Source: Globobulimina sp.
Lineage: Eukaryota > Foraminifera > Rotaliida
DNA length: 5,246 bases
Reading direction: 5' to 3'
Assembly (NCBI GenBank): GCA_003354225.1
Contig: PIVH01000657.1
Location: 1-5,246, forward strand
Shown here: in pieces, positions 1 through 5,246 of the stretch
Position numbering within the stretch: position 1 is the first letter of the stretch
Layout of the letters: each line of letters starts with the position of its first letter
Position numbers and translations under genes: made by a program
Notes under the pieces: model-generated
Seen by the model: the letters and a program-made list of their open reading frames with translations, nothing else
Databases searched by the model: none
What the model was told of the DNA's origin: nothing

Positions 1-90
1 AACTTCAAAATTCTCAACATCTCCATCATTGGAAGTTTCCATGATAGAAAAACCATCTCCATCACCATCCCAAATTTTACCTTGCCGCAT
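1..90 (-). CDS. 5' end of an unrecognised gene with an acidic N-terminus (partial)
   Basis: The minus strand holds an ATG at 90-88 followed by 29 further open codons to the window edge. An in-frame TGA lies immediately upstream of this ATG, which supports it as the start. The peptide begins MRQGKIWDGDGDG and continues rich in Asp, Glu, Ser and Asn (ETSNDGDVENFEV near the edge). The overlapping frame that starts at the ATG at 110-108 is also open, but it gives a Met-rich, low-quality peptide. The acidic frame looks more protein-like, so I prefer it. No domain can be named from 30 residues. The Asp/Gly run vaguely recalls a calcium-binding loop, but it is too short to claim one. The gene is read away from the plus-strand candidate at 216-460. 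Confidence is moderate that this is coding and nil for function. Confidence 0.45.
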   Translation of the reverse strand, partial: MRQGKIWDGDGDGFSIMETSNDGDVENFEV

Positions 91-215
91 TCATACAGAA
101 AATTTGCCATATGTAGTACCCTGCCAACCATGAGTAGATATGTAGTACCCTGCCAATTAATAATTTCATGAAAAAATAAGTTTAATAAACAAAAAAGAGA
201 GATTAGAACAATCAG
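91..215. promoter_or_regulatory. Candidate divergent promoter / 5' leader region
   Basis: This 125-bp gap separates two proposed start codons pointing away from each other: minus strand at 90 and plus strand at 216. It holds the duplicated 19-bp element described separately, then an A-rich stretch (roughly 168-200) just ahead of the plus-strand ATG. No convincing TATA box stands out, because the whole gap is AT-rich. The regulatory role is inferred from position only. If the plus-strand gene is not real, this is simply the upstream region of the minus-strand gene. Confidence 0.35.
109..156. repeat. Two direct copies of a 19-bp sequence, 29-bp period
   Basis: ATATGTAGTACCCTGCCAA occurs exactly at 109-127 and again at 138-156, separated by 10 bp. 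The core (GTAGTACCCTGCCAA) is more GC-rich than its surroundings. It lies 19 to 66 bp upstream of the minus-strand start at 90 and 60 to 107 bp upstream of the plus-strand start at 216. Two identical spaced copies in a putative promoter could be binding sites for one transcription factor. A simple recent tandem duplication of a 29-bp unit is the alternative. The repeat is certain; its role is a guess. Confidence 0.8.
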
Positions 216-460
216 ATGACAGATGTATGCAGCGTAATATGAAGCAACAATATATAAATTATCAAAGAATAAATATATTATCATATATTATCCCTTTACA
301 GGTCCACCATTTCTTTAATATATTATCTCAAATGAAAAAGTCCGACGCCGCAGATGTGGCGTCACAATGTTGCGCTTTTAGTCTTACTGCTATGACGATG
401 AGTTTTAATAACCCATCATGCAAATGTATTGATGGGTTATCAGGCCGGAAATGTCAATGA
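216..460 (+). CDS. Tentative two-exon gene, 58-aa hypothetical protein
   Basis: Proposed exons are 216-233 and 302-460, with a 68-nt GT-AG intron at 234-301 in phase 0. The ATG at 216 is preceded in frame by TAG at 204-206. Six codons (MTDVCS) join to VHHFFNILSQMKKSDAADVA and continue to TGA at 458-460. The acceptor is good (CCCTTTACAG) and the second exon is clearly richer in GC than the flanking DNA, as are the better-supported coding regions. The stretch around residues 13-38 (ILSQMKKSDAADVASQCC, then FSLTAM) vaguely resembles one helical armadillo-type repeat, which is not enough to name it. The Cys-rich end (PSCKCIDGLSGRKCQ) mimics an EGF tail but has too few cysteines. Its 3' end overlaps the kelch stop by 7 bp, tail to tail. 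An unspliced reading from the ATG at 227 gives 77 aa and is less likely. The donor (GTAATA) differs from the other two introns, which lowers confidence. Confidence 0.35.
234..301 (+). other. Candidate intron of the plus-strand small gene
   Basis: This 68-nt segment starts GTAATATG and ends with the pyrimidine-led acceptor TATCCCTTTACAG. It is far more AT-rich than the sequence that follows it. Its length is close to that of the two better-supported introns in the window (55 and 61 nt). It lacks their GTTA donor and their internal TTAAC. Removing it joins codon 6 to the long open frame in phase 0. Confidence 0.35.
344..363. repeat. GC-rich hairpin, 8-bp stem with 4-nt loop
   Basis: GACGCCGC (344-351) pairs with GTGGCGTC (356-363) around the loop AGAT. 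Seven pairs are Watson-Crick. The eighth (350 with 357) is G-U only if the plus strand is transcribed; on the minus strand it is an A-C mismatch. The element sits inside the second exon of the tentative plus-strand gene, where it could arise from codon choice. It is the most GC-rich spot in a very AT-rich area. Confidence 0.6.
408..440. repeat. Perfect 11-bp inverted repeat with 11-nt loop just past the kelch stop
   Basis: ATAACCCATCA (408-418) is the exact reverse complement of TGATGGGTTAT (430-440). In the kelch transcript (minus strand) the stem begins 13 nt after the TGA stop, so it would form a strong hairpin at the start of the 3' UTR. On the plus strand it lies in the last codons of the tentative small gene. 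It could serve as an RNA-processing or 3'-end signal shared by the convergent pair, but no polyadenylation hexamer is seen nearby. Confidence 0.7.
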
Positions 461-1831
461 CATAATTTTGCAGTATACATTGCAATCAAATGAATTAATT
501 CTGATGCAAAATTATCAACAAATTGCGTGACATAATTTTGTATCATTAGCAAATATCTTTGTTTATGTCTGTGTTTAATTACAGATGGTATCACATCCAA
601 TAAATCAACACAAATATGAAAATTACATTTTTTTAGTGGACCAATATCATTATCATGTTCATTCCATAATATTTCCTTTGACAATTTATTTGAATCAATA
701 TTATTATCTTCAACCATTGCGCAATTTTTATTAATTAACATAAAATGTGCATAATTATCATTGGTTGAAACCATTTGCATTTTTTCAAAACAATTTAATG
801 GAAACAATTTATTTGATTTTACAATATCACCACTCCATAAATCCAAACACCAAATACTTTTATTCGTCTTATAATAAAATAAAAATATTAAAAAATTAAA
901 AGCATTCAATACACCGAAATTACGAGTTGTTTTTGGTAATCTTTGTTTGTATAAATTCCATTTATATCCTTTTTTTATATCACAAAACCAAATAGATTTT
1001 GCCACTGCTTTTTTAGAATAATAACCTGAATCAAAAATAAATATGTTAAATATCAAAAATAAATAACAAACAAATATACACCTAACCGCTGTTTGATTTT
1101 ATTTCAATTTCATTACAATAGAGTTTATCCTTATTTTTATTATTATCTTTCATCATAATATTTTGATCACGTTTTATTTGTAATTTTGGAGCTTTTCCAC
1201 CAAAAACAAATATCCTTTGCATAGCTTTCATATAAACACATTTTGCAAATTTCAAATATTTTTCAGTATTAATGCCAATGTGTTCAGTGTAACTGCGTTG
1301 CAATGAATTATTGTTAATATTAAATATGATATGACGTATTGATGAACTGTATAACAAATGTAACTCATTAATTGGTGATGGAATACATATTAATAAATTC
1401 AACATATCATCAAAATTTATCACATTATATTGTTTATAAATAGTTTTTAAATTATATTTCATTGTATTTATATCCAATGAACAAAGTTTTGTATGTATAG
1501 AAGAAGCATATCGCGCACCATGTTTACCAACAATATATAATTTATTGTTTGTTTCATCCATTGCAGTTGCAATAAATGAATGTAAATCAGGTACATCACA
1601 CAATTCACGCCATTTATTATTTGTTATAGAATATTGATATACTTTTAATGTATATACTGTGCAACAAGTTACATAAATATATTCTTCATTTGTATGCATA
1701 CATTCAAGTCCTGCAATTGGTGGTAATGATAATGCTTTGTATTTAATACCTTTTGTAATCTCAATAAGGTCATTGAGGTGGTCAAGTAGGGTTAGTGCGG
1801 ACATTGTTGATTTTAGCTTGAACAGTCTCAT
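454..1831 (-). CDS. Kelch-type beta-propeller protein, 438 aa, two exons
   Basis: Exons are 1831-1087 and 1025-454, joined across a 61-nt intron in phase 1, giving 438 aa ending at TGA 456-454. Kelch proteins fold as beta-propellers and usually act as protein-binding platforms, but sequence does not reveal this one's partner. Blade-like signatures recur: YIYV (51-54) followed by YSITNNKW, LYIVGKHG (98-105) followed by LCSLDINTMKY, IFVFGG (207-212, the classic di-glycine), SIWFCDI (259-265) and SIWCLDL (305-311). Most blades have lost the di-glycine, so this is a divergent kelch protein. A Lys/Asn/Asp-rich loop follows the IFVFGG blade. The helical C-terminus (FASELIHLIAMYTAK) resembles the short tail seen after some protist kelch propellers (recalled from memory). 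No BTB, F-box, signal peptide or membrane segment is seen. I chose the ATG at 1831; the next in-frame ATG at 1804 (MSALTLL) is also possible. The DNA is more AT-rich than the IML1 gene next door. Confidence 0.75.
458..540. repeat. Short direct and inverted repeats in the 3' end of the kelch gene
   Basis: TGACATAATTTTG occurs at 458-470 and again at 528-540, 70 bp apart. Between them TGCAAAATTAT (505-515) is the exact reverse complement of ATAATTTTGCA (462-472). The two direct copies fall in different codon frames of the kelch gene, so protein repetition does not explain them. In DNA this AT-rich, short matches can arise by chance, so the significance is low. Confidence 0.6.
1026..1086 (-). 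other. Intron of the kelch gene, 61 nt
   Basis: On the minus strand the intron begins GTTAGG at 1086 and ends TTTTTGATTCAG at 1026. It contains in-frame stops in the upstream exon's frame. An internal TTAAC about 19 nt before the acceptor is a candidate branch site. Removal joins AGC-G to GT-TAT (Ser-Gly-Tyr), restoring one frame in which the blade pattern continues on both sides. A frameshift mutation is a less likely alternative, since both splice borders are good. Confidence 0.8.
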
Positions 1832-1876
1832 TAAACAATTGCAATGCAAAGACAGTCAGTCAGTCAGTCACAATAA
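1832..1876. other. 45-bp gap between IML1 stop and kelch start, with CAGT microsatellite
   Basis: Only 45 bp separate the IML1 TAA (1879-1877) from the kelch ATG at 1831, both on the minus strand. The gap holds four and a half CAGT units at 1853-1870 (GACT on the transcribed sense). It contains no AATAAA, no TATA box and no acceptor-like pyrimidine tract followed by AG. It must hold the end of one gene and the start of the next, unless the two share a transcript or the kelch start lies at 1804, which widens the gap to 72 bp. Confidence 0.7.
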
Positions 1877-4772
1877 TTATTGGTGCAAAATGCATCTGTT
1901 GACTAAAAGATTATTTATGATATGATCCACATGTTGATATATAGCAATTTTTTCATGGAAATATTTTCGAAAATCCCTAAATAACTGAATCGATCGTATC
2001 CTACATTGCTGACTATCGCATCGATAATTATTAACAAGCCACGTAAATGAGACATTTCTCAGAAATCCACCATCCTGCCATCGCAAAATGCAACATCCAG
2101 AACGATGCATAAATTGCAGCGCACATCCCCTGATTCCACTGTTTGAATCTAAAATAAATCCAAATTTATCCATTAATGCGTTTTGTAAATGGATTTTGCA
2201 ATTTTTGCTTAATTTTCTAGTTTGCGATTCAACCGTTAATGTTTTTGAGAATGGATCCGCAATTTTCTGTGCTTGAAACTGTGCCGACGGCACTGGTATT
2301 AAATGTAAATCTAATTTATTTGCTTCTTTTTCCATATTATCAATAAAGGAACAGATTTGATGTCCAGTTGCAACCAACCAATAGATTTGAAAATGAAATA
2401 CAATGTGCGGATCATATATTTTATCATATTTCAAAATTAAAAATGTATTTCTTCCCTTCCATTCCGATGGCAATTCAATTTTTAACCGACACCGAGACGA
2501 TCCATGTACATGTTGGCACCATTTCGATGGCGAATAATATGATGATTTCTGATTTATAATACAAATTCCAGTCTGTTTTATATTTGTGGTGGCAGTGATT
2601 TTCGTAAACCATTGAATAAAATTATCGCTTTTATTATTGGCAGTCGGTATTAATGCAAACCTAATTCTTCTCGCTTTTAAATCATTTTCAATGTCATCGC
2701 AATACCCCGCACAAACCTGATCTAATTTTGTCCAGTCGTACAACTGATGTTTTTCTGACAATTTCACCGTAAAGTTTTGAAATATTTCGCGATGATCATT
2801 CCAGAGATTATAATTATACGCTAAACTGAATGTGGTCAATAATTGTTGATCATCCTTTTTCTGCGATAAAATATTGTCTTTTTGCGATAAAATCTTGGAT
2901 TCCTTGTCGGCCAATCGATTGTCAACATACCTCGTTATGGTTATATTGGGATCAGTGGAAATATGCTTTAATTTATGAATATAAGTTTGTGTGTTGAGCA
3001 CATGCGTACGAATGCGATCGCCAATGCCTTCTTCCTCGTTCTCTTTGACACGCATCAGCTGGAAATCCTGTGTTATGCGTTGCAGCACCATCTCTGTCAA
3101 CGTATATTCATTAATTGTGCCGATTTGCCAGTTTGATTTATATACATTCTTACTGCAATTCAATACTTTGGAATTAAAGGAAATATCATTGGTTAACGGC
3201 AAAATCGCAGGAGATATGAAACTTATCCACGACGAGTTGTACGATGGGAATAAAAAGCCACAGTATTCGTGCGCTGAGGGATAAATACAACCGAACCTTT
3301 TGTTCCTCTCATTATAATTGTCCTCACTCCACGTCAGCTTAAACGGATGGATGTTATTCGCTTTTTTCTCAATGGTGGCAGTTGGCGGCGTGACCGGGCC
3401 ATTGCTGTTTTCATCTAAATCGATATCACTGATATCACACGTTTTGACTTCACTATTAATGGTATTTGCTGACGTATTGAATGGTGTTGTATTGCTTGGA
3501 TCTAATGCGGATAACGTATTTTTTTCCTGTTGCTGCTGGTAACTGTCTCGGTGTTGGATCACAATGACATGATCTATATAACCCACATTTTGATTGAGGT
3601 CATCGACATCTTCTTTTGGTGCATTAAACATTTCTTTTAGTACACCCACATTTGGCTCAGCACCATCATCCACGGCTGCTTCGTCTTCATTTTGCGACAA
3701 GTTATCATCATCGATATCGCCTGCGCTGTAATTAAACATTCGCGATGATAATTTGTCACAGGAAATGCACGACATTTCTGAAGCTACACAGGTGTTGTTG
3801 CTGGCTCTTCGTTTTGATATGGTGGCTCTTCGAATTTGTGGGACCGACAATGGCGGTAAGTTTCCAAAGGAGCCACCCGGCGAATCTATGCCGTAGTTAT
3901 TGGTATTATTCATATTGGTGGCGTGCGCTTGCGATTTCATTGCCTTTTTATAGGTTTGCGTACCATTATTAATTAGAGCCGAATGCACATTTGGTGCAAA
4001 TATCTGATCATCATATTCTGAGTGGGAATAAGTTTCGTTTCTTTCCAAGTTGATGGAATCTAGATTTTGTGCGTTATTTTGTAAGTAAATGGTATTGAAT
4101 CCACTATTTTGTGCATTAATATTTTGTGGTGGATCGCGGAGTAATAAAGGAACAAAGGTTTTCGATTCGCGTTTTAGGGCTAAAAAAGATGCGGGTTTTT
4201 TATACAATTGCTGTGGTGCAACAATCGGTGATTCATTGTATGGATTGTAATCAAAGAATTTTATTTGCATCATTTCTATTGGTTGATAATACGACAATGT
4301 CTCCCATTTATTTTCTTCTGTACAAAATTACAAAATTACAAGTTAATTTATATTAATTATACATTGCTTAACTAAATGCCAAAGGCGAGCCATACACAAA
4401 TAATGGTGTTGGATGCAATGGAGGTCGGGTCATGGACACAATATTACAATTTATTCCATTATTCAATATTCGGACTTTAGTAAACGTTGCCAATGATTTG
4501 TCGACAAAATATAAGCCATTGCCAGCAGTGACAACATTAATAGACATACCCGTTCTGTACAGATCTCTGTCGACATAATGTTTATCCAATACGTTGAGTG
4601 ATAATTGGATAGCTTCTAATAAGTTACCTTCAGCCGCAACAGACACAGACTGAGAGGATTGCGACAAACCGCGGTTCCATTTGACTCGCAATGGAAATGT
4701 ATCAAAAGCTTCGCGCAGTTTTTGACTTAATTTGTTCCAATTATTGGTGCACCAATTTCTTACCACAACCAT
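1877..4772 (-). CDS. IML1: IML1/DEPDC5-family GATOR1 subunit, apparently lacking the DEP domain
   Basis: Exons 4772-4373 and 4317-1877 give 946 aa; human and yeast homologues are near 1,600. IML1/DEPDC5 joins NPRL2 and NPRL3 in GATOR1, the Rag-GTPase-activating complex that represses TORC1 at the lysosome or vacuole in amino-acid shortage. Exon 1 matches the SABA region: VVVRN near the start, AAEGNLLEAIQLSLNVLDKH, DRDLYRTGMSINVVT, then RILNNGINCNIVSMTRPPLH. The match continues across the intron (YYQPIEMMQIKFFD, 143-156). Residues 170-455 are disordered, rich in Asn, Ser and Asp. SHEN-region motifs follow: SWISFISPAILPLTND (about 496-511), MVLQRITQDFQL (543-554), ITITRY (592-597), DWTKLDQVCAGY (661-672), RIRFALIP (684-691). 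C-terminal motifs are HFQIYWLVATG (775-785), LHLIPVP (804-810), KFGFILD (851-857) and QFMHRSG (868-874). Only about 35 residues lie between NFIQWFTKI (699-707) and the C-terminal domain, too few for a DEP domain. The ATG at 4772 is the first in-frame one but lies inside the conserved block, so the gene may be 5'-incomplete. Confidence 0.85.
2855..2893 (-). repeat. 21-bp in-frame duplication in IML1
   Basis: TGCGATAAAAT occurs at 2862-2872 and 2883-2893, exactly 21 bp apart, each preceded by a T-rich run. In protein terms this doubles an ILSQK unit (residues about 609-621) in the linker between ITITRY and DWTKLDQVC. Being seven codons long, it keeps the reading frame. It looks like a recent slippage expansion of a flexible loop. 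Confidence 0.7.
4318..4372 (-). other. Intron of the IML1 homologue, 55 nt
   Basis: On the minus strand the intron starts GTTAAG at 4372 and ends TTTTGTACAG at 4318. It includes a TAA in the frame of the upstream exon. TTAAC about 24 nt before the acceptor is a candidate branch site, as in the kelch intron. Splicing is phase 1: TTT-A joins AA-GAA to give PLAFKENKWETLSYYQP. This places the motif that follows PLH in IML1 proteins at its expected distance. The T-rich 3' half contains two tandem TGTAATTT units. Confidence 0.88.
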
Positions 4773-4847
4773 ATAGTGGTCCTGATAATATCTATTATCT
4801 GAATCTTTGTTAACATTAAGAATATATATATATATATATCCCCTAAG
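4773..4847 (-). other. Open 5' extension of IML1 homology without a start codon
   Basis: Upstream of the ATG at 4772 the same frame stays open for 25 codons before a TGA at 4850-4848. The last residues, RYYQDHY before MVVV, fit the family pattern (Arg-aromatic-Tyr-acidic-Asp-aromatic-Tyr before the VVV strand), so they were probably coding. Farther upstream the frame reads YIYIYI from the (AT)9 tract and similarity is lost. A possible splice acceptor (ACTTAG, AG at 4844-4843) would allow a missing upstream exon. Otherwise the gene is truncated here or the assembly has lost sequence at the AT repeat. Confidence 0.6.
4822..4839. repeat. (AT)9 microsatellite
   Basis: Nine uninterrupted AT units. 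The tract lies in the open extension just upstream of the conserved IML1 block, at the point where family similarity ends. Such tracts commonly vary in length and can cause collapse or mis-joining in assemblies. Confidence 0.95.
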
Positions 4848-5029
4848 TCAAGTACTCAATTGGTCCACCAATTTTATCTTGTATTTTGGTGATAATTACA
4901 GAAGATTCTATCGGAAATAACTCGATCTTACTTGAATGATTTTTTTACATACTAGTATTACTAGTTAAAAAAACAGTTTTTTTTAGTTCAAAGATCGTTA
5001 AAATCTTGTACAAAACAATTAAACTAAAA
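4848..5029. other. AT-rich gap between the unnamed 3' gene end and IML1
   Basis: These 182 bp lie between the TAG at 5030 and the first stop upstream of the IML1 frame. On the minus strand the only ATG here (4950-4948) is followed at once by TAA, so no start for IML1 is available. A donor-like CAA-GTAAGA begins near 4930. With the ACTTAG acceptor it could bound an 88-nt intron, but no coding exon precedes it. ATTGGT and ACCAAT form a 6-bp inverted repeat around two bases near 4858-4872. No RNA gene is recognisable. Confidence 0.6.
4951..4965. repeat. 15-bp perfect palindrome
   Basis: ACTAGTATTACTAGT is a 7-bp inverted repeat about a central T. It is followed at once by an A-run, CAG and a T-run (4967-4984) able to form a second hairpin. 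It sits in the gap upstream of IML1 and could be a dimeric protein-binding site or be incidental. Confidence 0.6.
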
Positions 5030-5245
5030 CTAGAAATGTTTGAGTAAAGTGGAATCATTTATATCTAAAATTTTTTGTGTTTGTAAGTGTTGGGTCATTT
5101 CTTCAAATGGTTGTTTCTCATCACACACTTTGGCTAATTTTAATTTCTGTTCTTGTTTCGAACCAATAAAATTAAGTTTCCAGTCTTGAAGCATTTCACA
5201 AATCCATTTTCTTGCTCTTTCCCTTTGTTGTTCTGTTCCAACAAT
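5030..5245 (-). CDS. 3' end of an unrecognised gene (partial, last 71 codons)
   Basis: On the minus strand one frame is open from the window edge (5245) for 71 codons to TAG at 5032-5030; the other two frames close early. The peptide starts IVGTEQQRERARKWICEMLQ and ends DSTLLKHF. It is charged, Gln/Lys-rich and probably helical, with no membrane segment. The opening Ile-Val-Gly-Thr, Gln-x-Arg-x-x-Ala-Arg and Ile pattern recalls the last strand and helix of a KH RNA-binding domain, in which a GT(x)nQ...A...I helix ends the fold. Too little of the domain is present to claim it. The gene is on the same strand as IML1 and ends about 250 bp before its first ATG, so it limits how far IML1 can extend 5'. 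Confidence 0.65.
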   Translation of the reverse strand: MVGTEQQRERARKWICEMLQDWKLNFIGSKQEQKLKLAKVCDEKQPFEEMTQHLQTQKILDINDSTLLKHF

Positions 5246-5246
5246 A

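Noticed and set aside
91-453. tRNA, snRNA, C/D-box snoRNA or riboswitch in the left non-kelch region
   Set aside because: No tRNA arms, Sm site with flanking stems, U5/U6 signature loops or paired C and D boxes were found. Weak box-like strings such as ATGATGG and CTGA are expected by chance.
418-460. EGF-like tail in the plus-strand small protein (CKCIDGLSGRKC)
   Set aside because: A full EGF module needs six spaced cysteines and a secreted context. Only a few cysteines are present and there is no signal peptide.
1847-1849. Kelch start at a TTG codon at 1849
   Set aside because: Eukaryotic nuclear genes rarely start at TTG. ATG codons at 1831 and 1804 are available in frame.
4295-4297. Start of the large IML1 frame at a TTG codon (4297-4295)
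   Set aside because: The codon is an internal Leu reached by splicing. Family motifs continue across the 55-nt intron into the exon at 4373-4772.
2088-4356. Plus-strand open frames of about 62-97 codons opposite IML1
   Set aside because: They are antisense shadows of a strongly supported conserved gene, with no homology-like features of their own.
4774-4816. ATG at 4816-4814 as the IML1 start
   Set aside because: It is in a different frame and reaches a stop after 18 codons. Linking it to IML1 would need splicing at the GTAAGA inside the conserved VVVRN block.
4843-4944. A 33-codon open minus-strand frame ending in TAG upstream of IML1
   Set aside because: It has no start codon except an ATG followed directly by TAA. 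It does not match any IML1 segment, so it is probably incidental or intronic.
1-5246. Altered genetic code such as reassigned TGA, to join the IML1 frame through the TGA at 4850
   Set aside because: Long conserved frames end at standard stops, and no in-frame stop falls at a conserved Trp, Gln or Cys position. Upstream residues also show no IML1 similarity.
1-5246. Transposons, CRISPR arrays, bacterial operon signals
   Set aside because: There is no transposase-like protein, no terminal inverted repeats with target duplications and no regular spaced array. Introns show this is nuclear eukaryotic DNA.

Overview
The window is eukaryotic nuclear DNA from an AT-rich, very gene-dense unicellular organism. 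The evidence is a GATOR1 subunit gene (IML1/DEPDC5 family) interrupted by a short GT-AG intron, a kelch-type gene interrupted by a second one, and gene spacings of only tens of bases. Standard-code stops fit all reading frames. The sequence alone does not fix the lineage. Short introns, tight packing and lineage-divergent kelch proteins suggest a protist, and a fungus or animal is unlikely.

Layout, left to right. (1) Positions 1-90, minus strand: the first 30 codons of a gene running off the left edge. (2) Positions 91-215: a short gap carrying two copies of a 19-bp sequence. It is a divergent promoter if the next call is right. (3) Positions 216-460, plus strand: a tentative two-exon gene for a 58-aa protein, ending tail-to-tail with and 7 bp inside the kelch gene. 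(4) Positions 454-1831, minus strand: a two-exon, 438-aa kelch-like beta-propeller protein with a 61-nt intron. (5) Positions 1832-1876: only 45 bp, including a CAGT microsatellite. (6) Positions 1877-4772, minus strand: the IML1/DEPDC5 homologue, two exons around a 55-nt intron, at least 946 aa. Family similarity continues about 10 residues upstream of its first usable ATG and then stops near an (AT)9 tract. (7) Positions 4848-5029: an AT-rich gap. (8) Positions 5030-5245, minus strand: the last 71 codons of another gene, product not recognised.

The gene of most biological interest is the IML1 homologue. In other eukaryotes IML1/DEPDC5 joins NPRL2 and NPRL3 in GATOR1, the GTPase-activating complex that shuts off TORC1 at the lysosome or vacuole when amino acids are scarce. 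This copy keeps recognisable parts of the SABA, SHEN and C-terminal regions but appears to have no DEP domain. It also lacks the N-terminal domain and the first part of SABA within this window. No functional link between the IML1 gene and its neighbours is apparent. The kelch gene is merely the next gene on the same strand.
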